Positions 1-5,995 are shown, counted from the stretch's first letter. The stretch: 8,429 bases of DNA from Collinsella sp. (GCA_019419645.1 DXZN01000072.1:1-8429), one strand, 5' to 3'. Numbers and translations are program-made. The notes: generated by a model not told the origin, from the letters alone.

Positions 1-91
1 GGCGCAAGCCCCCGCTCCCCGCCGGCTCTTACACCACATCTGTGCGCACTACCGTTTAGCTTGATACTCCCGACCATGACCGCGTTTTATG
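1..91 (+). other. possible 3' end of an unidentified upstream gene
   Basis: Two forward frames are open from the window edge and stop here: one at the TAG at 57-59 (C-terminus would read PAGSYTTSVRTTV) and one at the TGA at 62-64 (C-terminus HICAHYRLA). Either would end 25-35 bases before the terminator hairpin that follows, which is the usual layout for the end of a transcription unit. About 20 codons are too few to identify a family or to choose between the frames. Confidence 0.25.
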
Positions 92-127
92 AAAAACCGC
101 AGGCTTTCTACCTGCGGTTTTCTTTTT
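92..127. terminator. intrinsic terminator, possibly bidirectional
   Basis: The arms AAAACCGCAGG (93-103) and CCTGCGGTTTT (111-121) form an 11-bp stem with a 7-base loop. On the + strand it is followed by C and five T. On the - strand the A run at 92-96 supplies a T run. It can therefore end the gene entering from the left and could also stop transcripts leaving exonuclease III, whose stop codon lies about 140 bases away. No other convincing terminator lies between that stop and this hairpin. Confidence 0.8.
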
Positions 128-260
128 GCGTTGTTCGCTGTGGTTGAGGGTGGTGGCTTAAACGTAGTAGATGGGCGTGTTTCGTGGCGGATGGGTCACG
201 CGGACACCCTCACGAGGCCCAAAATGATCCGTTTTCCTTCGTCTCCGGGGGCAGCTGGAG

Positions 261-1079
261 TTAGAGCTCCAACGTAAGGGTGACGGGGCAGTGGTCGCTG
301 CCGAAGATGTCGCCGCGGATGCCGGTGTCGCGTACGTTGTCGGCGATTGCGTCGCTTACCAGGAAGTAGTCGATGCGCCAGCCGGCGTTGTTCTTGCGGG
401 CATTAAAGCGATAGCTCCACCAGCTGTAGACGCCCTCGACGTCGGGGTTTGCCGCGCGCCAGGTATCGGTAAAGCCGGCGTTGAGCAGCTCGGTAAACTT
501 GCCGCGTTCCTCGTCCGAAAAGCCTGCGTTGCCGCGGTTGGACTTGGGGTTCTTAAGGTCGATCTCCTCATGCGCCACGTTAAAGTCGCCGCAGGTTACG
601 ACGGGTTTGCCGGTCTCGCGCTCGAGCGCGTTCAAAAAGCCGCGGTAGGCATCGTCCCAGGCCATACGCACGTCGATGCGCGCGAGCTCATTTTGTGCGT
701 TGGGCGTGTAGACATCCACAAACCAGAATTTGTCGAACTCGAGCGCGCAGACGCGGCCCTCGGTTGCGGCTTGGGCGACGAGCACGGCCGCCTCGCCTTC
801 GCCGGCGTAGGGCAGCAGCGCATCGGCGCGCAGTACGCGCAGCGGCTCCTGGCGGCTAAAGACCGCGGTGCCCGAATAGCCTTTACGCTCGGCGTAGCTC
901 CAGGTTTGGTGATAGCCGGGCAGGTCAATATCGACCTGGCCTTCTTGCAACTTGGTCTCTTGCAGCGCCAGGATATCGACGTCGAGTTCTTGCGCGATCT
1001 GGATAAAGCTCGGGTCCTTTTTGAGCACGGCGCGCAGGCCGTTGACGTTCCACGAGGCGAAAGTGTAAGTCTGAGGCAT
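261..1079 (-). CDS. xth: exodeoxyribonuclease III (AP endonuclease, EEP family)
   Basis: A 272-residue Mg-dependent nuclease of base-excision repair, which cleaves at abasic sites and removes nucleotides 3' to 5' from duplex DNA. All ExoIII signatures are present in order: FASWNVNGLRA (7-17), LQETKLQ with the metal-binding Glu41, KGYSGTA (66-72), VYTPNA with Tyr124, GDFNVAH with Asp165 and Asn167, WRIDYFL with Asp237, and GSDHCPV with the catalytic Asp262-His263 pair. The length is normal for the family (about 250-270). The start is fixed by AAAGGA five bases upstream of the ATG (1084-1089 on the - strand). The gene is transcribed divergently from the sirtuin gene, with 135 bases between the two starts. 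I see no convincing promoter there. Nothing in the protein looks unusual. Confidence 0.96.
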   Translation of the reverse strand: MPQTYTFASWNVNGLRAVLKKDPSFIQIAQELDVDILALQETKLQEGQVDIDLPGYHQTWSYAERKGYSGTAVFSRQEPLRVLRADALLPYAGEGEAAVLVAQAATEGRVCALEFDKFWFVDVYTPNAQNELARIDVRMAWDDAYRGFLNALERETGKPVVTCGDFNVAHEEIDLKNPKSNRGNAGFSDEERGKFTELLNAGFTDTWRAANPDVEGVYSWWSYRFNARKNNAGWRIDYFLVSDAIADNVRDTGIRGDIFGSDHCPVTLTLEL

Positions 1080-1141
1080 GGTGTCCTTTCGGCGGGGTTG
1101 GCAGGCTTAAGATTAGCGCAACAGGGGCGGGGTGGGATCCG

Positions 1142-1169
1142 CGCATGCTGACTTAAAGGCCGCATGCTG
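1142..1169. repeat. paired CGCATGCTG direct repeat in a divergent intergenic region
   Basis: CGCATGCTG occurs at 1142-1150 and again at 1161-1169, 19 bases apart start to start, each containing the palindrome GCATGC. The pair sits between the diverging exonuclease III and sirtuin genes, where an operator could act on both. Two short copies in a GC-rich genome may also be chance. No regulator is encoded alongside. Confidence 0.3.
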
Positions 1170-1214
1170 GGACGTCGCTCAACGCTGCCCGACTAACAAG
1201 GACGGAGGACTCAT

Positions 1215-1967
1215 ATGACGCAGGCAATATCGGACCCCAGGCAGGCCTCCGCCGCGCTGGCGGATCTGTTTGACACCCACAAGCGCGTGGTCTTCTTTGG
1301 CGGCGCTGGTGTTTCTACGGCAAGTGGCATTCCCGATTTCCGCAGCGTGGACGGCCTGTATCACCAGCAGTTTGCCTATCCGCCCGAGACCATGCTGTCG
1401 CATAGCTTTTACGAGGCGCATCCGGCGGAGTTCTTCGACTTTTACCGCACCAAGATGATCGCGCTTAACGCTAAACCCAACCGCTGCCACACCAAGCTGG
1501 CCGAGCTGGAGCGCGCCGGTAAGCTTGATGCCGTGGTGACGCAAAATATCGACGGCCTGCATCAGATGGCCGGCTCACAGCGAGTGTTTGAGCTGCACGG
1601 ATCGGTCCATCGCAACATTTGCCAGTCGTGCGGCGCGGTCTATAGCGCCGAGTGGATTTGCTCGCGCGAGCACGAGGATGCCGCGGGCGTGCCTGCGTGC
1701 CCCGCGTGCGGTGGCCGCATCAAGCCCGATGTAGTGCTCTACGAAGAGCCGCTCGACGAGCATGTGTTGACCGGTGCCGTTGCCGCCATCGCCGCGGCCG
1801 ATGCCCTCATTGTGGGCGGGACCTCGCTCGTGGTGTATCCGGCGGCAGGCCTTACGCGATACTTTACCGGCGATACGCTGGCTATTTGCAATCTTGCTCC
1901 TACCGATCAGGATGCAAATGCCGACCTGCTGATTTCTTGCGACATCGCGGCCGCGTTTGCGTTCTAG
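1215..1967 (+). CDS. NAD-dependent protein deacylase, Sir2 family (CobB/NpdA-like)
   Basis: A 250-residue sirtuin that removes acyl groups from lysine side chains, using NAD+ and releasing nicotinamide and O-acyl-ADP-ribose. The NAD-binding signature GAGVSTASGIPDFRS is at residues 30-44, TQNIDGLH at 109-116, and the catalytic His128 lies in HGS. A structural zinc site is formed by Cys136/Cys139 (CQSC) and Cys162/Cys165 (CPAC). The NAD ribose motif GGTSLVVYPA is near residue 200. After the zinc module the protein reads KPDVVLYEE, where many sirtuins have a GE ending. I recall this variant from Firmicutes and Actinobacteria members. At 77-80 it has Tyr-x-x-Lys rather than the Tyr-x-x-Arg of desuccinylating sirtuins, so acyl preference is unclear. 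The start is supported by CGGAGGA (1203-1209) five bases before the ATG. Cytosolic, and apparently a single-gene unit. Confidence 0.94.
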   Translation: MTQAISDPRQASAALADLFDTHKRVVFFGGAGVSTASGIPDFRSVDGLYHQQFAYPPETMLSHSFYEAHPAEFFDFYRTKMIALNAKPNRCHTKLAELERAGKLDAVVTQNIDGLHQMAGSQRVFELHGSVHRNICQSCGAVYSAEWICSREHEDAAGVPACPACGGRIKPDVVLYEEPLDEHVLTGAVAAIAAADALIVGGTSLVVYPAAGLTRYFTGDTLAICNLAPTDQDANADLLISCDIAAAFAF

Positions 1968-1987
1968 CCCGCGTGCGCGGATACAAT
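1957..1987 (+). promoter_or_regulatory. candidate promoter for folP-folK
   Basis: TACAAT at 1982-1987 is a good -10 element. The best -35 candidate is TTGCGT at 1957-1962, but the spacer of 19 bases is longer than ideal and the element overlaps the end of the sirtuin gene. Transcription would start near 1994 and give a leader of about 70 bases containing the hairpin at 2013-2040. Confidence 0.35.
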
Positions 1988-2012
1988 AGAAAGACTGAGT
2001 GCAAAGCGACCC

Positions 2013-2040
2013 CGCCGCCAGCTCCCCAAGCTCGGCGGCG
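2013..2040 (+). terminator. GC-rich hairpin in the folP-folK leader (terminator or attenuator)
   Basis: CGCCGCC (2013-2019) pairs with GGCGGCG (2034-2040), and the inner AGCT (2020-2023) pairs with AGCT (2029-2032), leaving C2033 bulged and a five-base loop. TTTT follows only after six more bases (2047-2050), so as a terminator for the sirtuin gene it is weak. It ends ten bases before the folP-folK ribosome binding site, so it could instead affect translation of that gene. Confidence 0.4.
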
Positions 2041-2062
2041 TGGGCATTTTAGGAGGATGTTC

Positions 2063-3805
2063 ATGGCGAACGACAGCAAGACATGGCGGTGCGGAAAGTA
2101 CGAGCTCAGCTTTGACCGTCCGCGCATCATGGGCGTCCTCAACGTGACGCCCGATTCGTTTAGCGATGGCGGGGAGCACTTCGACCCGGATGCCGCCATC
2201 GAGTACGGCCTGGCGATGCTCGACGCCGGCGCCGACATCATCGACGTGGGCGGTGAGTCCACGCGTCCCGGCTTTACTCCGGTCAACCCCGACGAGGAGG
2301 CTCGCCGCGTGCTGCCCGTGGTGCGCGCGCTGGCCAAAGAGGGTGCCATCGTCTCGATCGACACGCGCCACGTGGCGGTTGCCAAGGCGGCCGTGCGCTG
2401 CGGCGCCTCGATCGTCAACGACGTGACCGGCTTCACCGACCCCAAGATGGTCGAGTTTGTTAAGACGAGCACCTGCGGAGTCATTGTGATGCATGCCGGC
2501 GAGGTCGCCGTGCCCACCCGCACGCACGCAACGGTGCAGCTCGATACCTCGGCAGCGGCGTTTGTTGCCGAGAAGGCGCGCGAGGCGGCTGCCGAGGCCG
2601 CGCGTGAGGCCGAGAAGCCGGCTCGTCGCCGTCGCGGCAAGTTGCTGGGTGAGCCTAAGCCGGAGGCCAAGCTTCCGGGTGGCGTGGTGCAGCCCTCGTT
2701 GCCGTTTGGCGAACCTGAGCCCGCGACCGAGCCTGCAAGCGAGCAGGAGACGCCTGCCGCCGAGCAGGCTGCTGCCGCCGAGACCGTCGCGCCCGCGCCC
2801 GAGGCCGCGCCCGCAGCCACCGAGGCCGCATCGGAGCCCAATGATCACCTGGCGGCCATGATGCGCCGCAGCGCCCGCCGCGAGGAGGCCTACGTGCCCA
2901 CCTCTCAGCTCCGCCGCTTCACCCTGCCCGATTCGGCGCCCATCATGCGCCGCGTTATGGGCTTTCTGTCCGACCAGGCCCGCACGCTCATCCACGCCGG
3001 CGTGTCGCGCGACCGCATCTGCATCGATCCTGGCCCGGGCTTTGGTAAGTCGGCTAACGAGGACATCGTCATCCAGCGCGAGACTGCCAAGATGGCGTCA
3101 CTGGGCTATCCGCTCATGTGCGCCGTATCGCGCAAGCGCTTTGTGGGCGCCGTCTCGGGCGTGACCGAGGCCGCCGAGCGCGATGCCGCTACGTTTGGCG
3201 TGTGCCTGGGCGCCATCCAGGCCGGTGCCAACATCGTGCGCGTGCACGACGCCGCGGGTTTTGCGCAGTTCCTGAACGGCTACTGGGCGGTTGCCAAGCC
3301 GCAGCCGCGCCGCGCGTTTGTGGCCGTGGGCTCCAACCTGGGGCATCGCTGTGACAACATCCGCGCCGCACGCGACATGATCGCCGAGATTCCACTCACC
3401 TGCGTGTCCAACTCCTCCAAGATCTACGAGAGCGAGCCGGCCTACGAGACGCGTCAGGACGCGTTTGCCAACGCCGTCATCGAGATCAAGACCGAGCTGG
3501 CGCCGTTGGTGCTGCTCGACGAGCTCATGAAGATCGAGGCCGAGCTGGGCCGCGACCGCTCCAAAAAGGCCAAGGCCAACGGCCCGCGCACCATCGACCT
3601 GGATCTGCTGTGGATGGACGGCGAGACCCACGGGGGCAAAAAGCTGCGCCTGCCGCATCCGCTGATCGGCGAGCGCGACTTTGTGCTGGTGCCGCTCGAG
3701 GATCTGATGCACGATCCGGCGCGGTTCTTCCGCTACAACGGCGTCGAGGTCAAGGGGCCCGAGGACCGCGTGGGCCATATCGTGGGCGAATTGGGGCGCA
3801 TGTAG
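2063..3805 (+). CDS. folP-folK: bifunctional dihydropteroate synthase / 6-hydroxymethyl-dihydropterin pyrophosphokinase
   Basis: A 580-residue fusion catalysing two consecutive folate steps. The C-terminal HPPK pyrophosphorylates 6-hydroxymethyl-7,8-dihydropterin, and the N-terminal DHPS joins the product to p-aminobenzoate. DHPS residues equivalent to the E. coli active site are all visible: Asn27 in LNVTPDSFSDGG, Asp100 in SIDTRH, Asn119 in NDVTG, Asp322 in DPGPGFGKS, Lys358 in SRKRF, and Arg393/His395 in RVHD. HPPK spans about 416-575, with VAVGSNLG (420-427), GPRTIDLDLL (507-516, metal ligands Asp512 and Asp514) and LPHPLIGERDF. The linker is only about 15 residues. The DHPS half carries a long low-complexity insertion (annotated separately). 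The frame is open far upstream into the sirtuin gene, but AGGAGG (2051-2056) six bases before the ATG at 2063 fixes the start. An in-frame ATG at 2057 is too close to the SD. The next gene begins directly after the TAG. Confidence 0.95.
   Translation: MANDSKTWRCGKYELSFDRPRIMGVLNVTPDSFSDGGEHFDPDAAIEYGLAMLDAGADIIDVGGESTRPGFTPVNPDEEARRVLPVVRALAKEGAIVSIDTRHVAVAKAAVRCGASIVNDVTGFTDPKMVEFVKTSTCGVIVMHAGEVAVPTRTHATVQLDTSAAAFVAEKAREAAAEAAREAEKPARRRRGKLLGEPKPEAKLPGGVVQPSLPFGEPEPATEPASEQETPAAEQAAAAETVAPAPEAAPAATEAASEPNDHLAAMMRRSARREEAYVPTSQLRRFTLPDSAPIMRRVMGFLSDQARTLIHAGVSRDRICIDPGPGFGKSANEDIVIQRETAKMASLGYPLMCAVSRKRFVGAVSGVTEAAERDAATFGVCLGAIQAGANIVRVHDAAGFAQFLNGYWAVAKPQPRRAFVAVGSNLGHRCDNIRAARDMIAEIPLTCVSNSSKIYESEPAYETRQDAFANAVIEIKTELAPLVLLDELMKIEAELGRDRSKKAKANGPRTIDLDLLWMDGETHGGKKLRLPHPLIGERDFVLVPLEDLMHDPARFFRYNGVEVKGPEDRVGHIVGELGRM
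2501..2932 (+). other. Ala/Pro/Glu-rich insertion within the DHPS domain
   Basis: Residues about 147-290 of the fusion protein separate the MH of the fifth strand (143-144) from the helix leading into DPGPGFGK (322-329). In ordinary DHPS this distance is about 50 residues. Here it is 178, so roughly 125-130 residues are extra. The segment begins with a helix-prone Ala/Glu/Arg run (165-185), passes a basic PARRRRGK patch (186-193), a Pro/Glu/Ala/Thr stretch (about 195-260), and ends with a basic MMRRSARREE segment (266-275). It is in frame, without stops, and retains the local GC bias, so it appears to be translated, probably as a disordered loop. The boundaries are estimates made by eye. Confidence 0.85.
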
Positions 3806-4507
3806 ATGATCGAGATGAATGCTGTTGCCGCCGGCACCGAGCTCGACGCGGCGCGTGACGCGGGCCGCGAGGGCGTGTCCGCGGGCTGGTGCGCGTGGAG
3901 CGCGGGCGATGCTTCGCTGACGTTTTCGCTGGTCGTTCGCCCCGACGTGAACATGCACGCCTTCCACGGTCTTCCGTTTGTGGCCGCGATGGGCATGATG
4001 GACGCGCTCGTGGGCACGACGTCGACGCCGGGCCTGGGCCTTGCCGGTAAGGTGGGTATCCAGTGGCCGAGTGACATCGTGTGCGGTGCGCCTGCGTTTG
4101 AGACGTCACTCGCGCGTGTTGCCGTGAACGGCGGTGCCGGTGCTGCGGGCATGTTTGCCGCGGTGACGGTTGATATTGAGCGTGCGGCGCTGGGTGAGCT
4201 TGGTGTGGATATGGCAGATGAGGCGCTGATCGAGGCATTGGCCGCCGCCGTGCTGGTCCGCGTGGACACCTGGGCGGTTGCCGCCAACACACCACAGGGC
4301 GCTGCCGGCCCGCTGGCTCCGGTGCTGGGCGAGTACTTTGACATGGTGCCACTGTTGGGTCGTCAGGTCGCGGCGGTGTCGCCCAACGGCTTGCCGCTTG
4401 CGGTCGGTGTGTTTGCGGGCCTGGACATCTGGGGCCGCGCGACCATCAAGACCGATGCCGGCGAGCAGGAGTTTCCGCCCGAGGCCGTACGGATTCGCGG
4501 ACTGTAA
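3806..4507 (+). CDS. biotin-protein ligase (BirA)-like protein, catalytic motifs degenerate
   Basis: A 233-residue protein with the outline of a BPL/LPL catalytic domain and the BirA C-terminal SH3-like domain. Family landmarks: LTFSLVVRP (38-46), an alpha helix around HGLPFVAAMGMMDAL (54-68), IQWPSDIV (85-92) where BirA has KWPNDIV, and a final module from LGRQVAAV (184-191) through GLDIWGRA to EAVRIRGL. The ligase glycine/arginine loop (GRGRxGR) is missing, since the equivalent stretch reads SAGWCAWSAGD. The catalytic Lys of KWPND is Gln86. It also lacks the N-terminal helix-turn-helix of regulatory BirA. It therefore looks unlikely to make biotinyl-AMP in the usual way and may be a repurposed ligand-binding relative. 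The ATG abuts the folP-folK TAG, implying translational coupling, with GGGG at 3793-3796 as a modest SD. Proximity to coaX also fits a BirA origin. Confidence 0.7.
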   Translation: MIEMNAVAAGTELDAARDAGREGVSAGWCAWSAGDASLTFSLVVRPDVNMHAFHGLPFVAAMGMMDALVGTTSTPGLGLAGKVGIQWPSDIVCGAPAFETSLARVAVNGGAGAAGMFAAVTVDIERAALGELGVDMADEALIEALAAAVLVRVDTWAVAANTPQGAAGPLAPVLGEYFDMVPLLGRQVAAVSPNGLPLAVGVFAGLDIWGRATIKTDAGEQEFPPEAVRIRGL

Positions 4508-4537
4508 CGCGAGGCGCCCGCGCTCAAAGATAGCGAT

Positions 4538-4582
4538 GACAACAAGACCCTCCTCGGCTGTGCCGGGGAGGGTCTTGTTGTC
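4538..4582. terminator. long bidirectional terminator hairpin between convergent genes
   Basis: Arms at 4538-4553 and 4567-4582 pair perfectly over 16 bp. The pairing continues inward through TCGGC/GCCGG (one G.U) to a three-base TGT loop, 21 bp in total. The arms contain AAGACCCTCC and GGAGGGTCTT, giving T-rich flanks in both directions but no long T run. It lies 30 bases after the BirA-like stop and about 100 bases beyond the coaX stop, so it can serve both. Confidence 0.8.
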
Positions 4583-4603
4583 TGGGGAATGGGCTGTCAG
4601 CAC

Positions 4604-4646
4604 CCTATTCCTCAAAACTGAAAAATTTTCGATTTTGAGGAATAGG
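4604..4646. repeat. AT-rich 14-bp inverted repeat
   Basis: CCTATTCCTCAAAA (4604-4617) and TTTTGAGGAATAGG (4633-4646) are perfect inverted copies around a 15-base loop, which itself contains GAAAAATTTTC (4620-4630). Its AT content stands out from the GC-rich surroundings. It lies between the long hairpin at 4538-4582 and the coaX stop. It could be a second terminator for coaX, since the - strand reads through TTTT inside the stem, or an interspersed palindromic element. Confidence 0.75.
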
Positions 4647-4680
4647 ATTGGCGGCTGGTCGCTGCGACCTGGCGTTTACT

Positions 4681-5454
4681 CTATCCCAGCTTCTGCATGC
4701 GGCGGTAGATTTCGCAGATGCCCTTGATGGTGAGTTGGCCGTCGACCACGTCGAAGGCATCGGTCGAATCGGCGACGATGCCGGCGAGACCGCCCGTGGC
4801 GATAACGGTGGCATCCTCGCGGCCCAGCTCGCGCTTCATGCGCGCGACCAGGCCCTCGGCCATGGCGGCAGCGCCCACCACGGCGCCGACCTTGATGCAC
4901 TCTTCGGTGTCGCGACCGATGGCGTGCTCGGGCGCCTCGAGCGGAACGCTGGCGAGCTTGGCGGCTCGGGCGGCGAGCGCGTCCATCGAAATGCGGATGC
5001 CCGGCGCAATCGCTCCGCCAATGTAATAGCCGTCCACGTCGATGACGTCGATATTGGTCGCGGTGCCAAAGTCCACCACGATCGCCGGGGCGCCGTAGAA
5101 GGTCTCGGCAGCGACGGCGTTGGCGATGCGGTCGGCACCAACGGCCTGGGGGCGTGCCGCCCGCAGCTTGGTCACGGCGGCCGTCTGCGGCCCGATGACG
5201 ATGGCGTCTGCCGCGATGCGGTTGGCCACGGCGTGCCACTCGCGCGAGAGCTGCGGCACCACGCCCGCAAAGGCGATCGCGTCAACCGCATCGAGCGAGA
5301 GGCCGTACATCTTAAAGAAACCCATCAGGCGCACGTGGATCTCGTCGGCGGTATAGGAGCGGTCGGTGGGCATACGCCACGACTGCACCAGCTCGTCTCC
5401 GTCAAACAGGCCCATGGCCGTCTGCGTATTTCCCATATCGATAGCGAGCAGCAT
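4681..5454 (-). CDS. coaX: type III pantothenate kinase
   Basis: A 257-residue kinase of the ASKHA fold catalysing the first step of coenzyme A synthesis, ATP-dependent phosphorylation of pantothenate. The N-terminal phosphate-binding motif is AIDMGNTQTAMGLF (4-17, Asp6). The signature GADRIANAVAA (106-116) supplies the catalytic Asp108. DFGTATNID (128-136) and GGAIAPGI (146-153) follow, with ATGGLAG (219-225) near the C-terminus. The length is standard. The reading frame runs open about 380 bases upstream, across the tRNA on the other strand, but the true start is at 5454. There GGGAG sits five bases upstream and the protein begins directly with the conserved first strand. Type III enzymes are typically insensitive to CoA feedback and need a monovalent cation. 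It converges on the BirA-like gene. Confidence 0.96.
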   Translation of the reverse strand: MLLAIDMGNTQTAMGLFDGDELVQSWRMPTDRSYTADEIHVRLMGFFKMYGLSLDAVDAIAFAGVVPQLSREWHAVANRIAADAIVIGPQTAAVTKLRAARPQAVGADRIANAVAAETFYGAPAIVVDFGTATNIDVIDVDGYYIGGAIAPGIRISMDALAARAAKLASVPLEAPEHAIGRDTEECIKVGAVVGAAAMAEGLVARMKRELGREDATVIATGGLAGIVADSTDAFDVVDGQLTIKGICEIYRRMQKLG

Positions 5455-5490
5455 GTCTACTCCCGGTGTCGGCATAAAAGGACGCGCACC

Positions 5491-5496
5491 ATTGTA
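5491..5496 (-). promoter_or_regulatory. candidate -10 element for coaX
   Basis: On the - strand the sequence reads TACAAT, within TATACAATGG, placing a transcription start around 5484 and a leader of about 30 bases that includes the GGGAG ribosome binding site. The hexamer 17 bases upstream (CTCAGC) is a poor -35, so the assignment rests on the -10 element and its position. Confidence 0.4.
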
Positions 5497-5590
5497 TACG
5501 TGCCGTCGGGGCCGCTGAGCCGCGATTCGCTTACGGTGATATGGGCTGAGGGGTTTAAATATGAAGGAATTATGCTCTACGAGATTTTCC

Positions 5591-5619
5591 TTGCCGTTTA
5601 CCGAACTCCCGCGTAATAT
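5591..5619 (+). promoter_or_regulatory. promoter of the initiator tRNA gene
   Basis: TTGCCG (5591-5596) and TAATAT (5614-5619) are separated by exactly 17 bases. Initiation would fall near 5626, giving a leader of about 25 bases before the tRNA. This is the best-matched promoter in the window. Confidence 0.65.
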
Positions 5620-5650
5620 TCTTTCTTGCGCACATGAGGCGCCCAGACAT

Positions 5651-5727
5651 TGCGGGGTGGAGCAGTCTGGTAGCTCGCCGGGCTCATAACCCGGAGGTCG
5701 TAGGTTCAAATCCTGCCCCCGCGACCA
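5651..5727 (+). tRNA. initiator tRNA-fMet (anticodon CAT)
   Basis: A complete 77-base cloverleaf with encoded CCA (5725-5727). Acceptor bases 2-7 GCGGGG pair with CCCCGC. The D stem GAGC/GCTC has the A11-T24 pair typical of initiators. The anticodon stem CCGGG/CCCGG encloses CTCATAA and carries the three consecutive G-C pairs (29-31 with 39-41) that direct the tRNA to the ribosomal P site. The T arm is GTAGG TTCAAAT CCTGC. Position 1 is T and position 72 is G, a weak U.G pair instead of the E. coli C.A mismatch. A weak 1-72 pair is what methionyl-tRNA formyltransferase needs. The gene has its own promoter and terminator. Confidence 0.97.
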
Positions 5728-5736
5728 AGAACTTGC

Positions 5737-5766
5737 AGCTCGTCGGCCTAGCCGGCGAGCTTTTTT
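5737..5766 (+). terminator. intrinsic terminator of the tRNA-fMet gene
   Basis: AGCTCGTCGGC (5737-5747) pairs with GCCGGCGAGCT (5751-5761) around a CTA loop, with a single G.U pair, and runs directly into TTTTTT (5761-5766). It starts ten bases after the CCA end. Confidence 0.9.
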
Positions 5767-5812
5767 GTTATTCCGGGACCGTGTTTTCGGTCCAATTCTC
5801 GGCCTCCCAAAC

Positions 5813-5995
5813 AAAATCTCAATCTGTAACATCTAGACCCGATTTGGGCGGCTAGGTGTTACAGATTGAGATGTTGAGTCCCCGCCTGGACGGTTTGTCT
5901 AAATCTGTAACACGAGGGATGGATTTTGCCGAGTAACTGTTACAGATTGAGATTTTCTGCCGGGACGGTTTTGGTTTGTCTCGATCTGCTCCAAT
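5813..5995. repeat. palindromic repeat array with an 81-bp period
   Basis: The motif AATCTGTAACA occurs at 5821-5831 and 5902-5912, and its inverse TGTTACAGATT at 5857-5867 and 5938-5948. Like copies are exactly 81 bases apart and each inverted pair encloses exactly 25 bases. The first pair extends to a 21-bp stem with one G.U (5816-5836 with 5852-5872). The second pair has 11 bp plus three more after a mismatch. The two 25-base loops share a core GATTT. The motif TTTGTCT at 5894-5900 recurs at 5975-5981, again 81 bases on, followed by a decayed left arm GATCTGCTCCA (5983-5993). The array is therefore about 2.3 units. No coding potential and no association with cas genes. Possibly a REP- or MITE-like element, or a structured RNA. 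Confidence 0.8.

Noticed and set aside
146..211. GAGGGTG/CACCCTC inverted repeat upstream of the exonuclease III stop
   Set aside because: Seven-base arms separated by more than 50 bases are expected by chance and no other signal supports it.
1652..2062. Upstream extension of the folP-folK reading frame to a 717-residue protein
   Set aside because: It overlaps the sirtuin gene in another frame, has an arginine- and cysteine-rich shadow composition, and a strong AGGAGG sits right before the ATG at 2063 where DHPS homology starts.
1964..2995. Long - strand ORFs opposite folP-folK
   Set aside because: These are GC-bias shadows, with His/Arg/Gly/Leu-rich composition and no family motif, opposite a gene with full active-site conservation.
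5572..5616. 14-codon ORF (MLYEIFLAVYRTPA) with an upstream AAGGAA
   Set aside because: It overlaps the tRNA promoter and is too short to support as a gene.
5455..5832. N-terminal extension of coaX on the - strand
   Set aside because: It runs across the tRNA gene and promoter region. Conserved type III kinase sequence starts exactly at the ATG with a ribosome binding site at 5454.
5813..5954. CRISPR array
   Set aside because: Repeat copies alternate in orientation, intervals are 25 and 34 bases with loop similarity, there are only two complete units and no cas genes.
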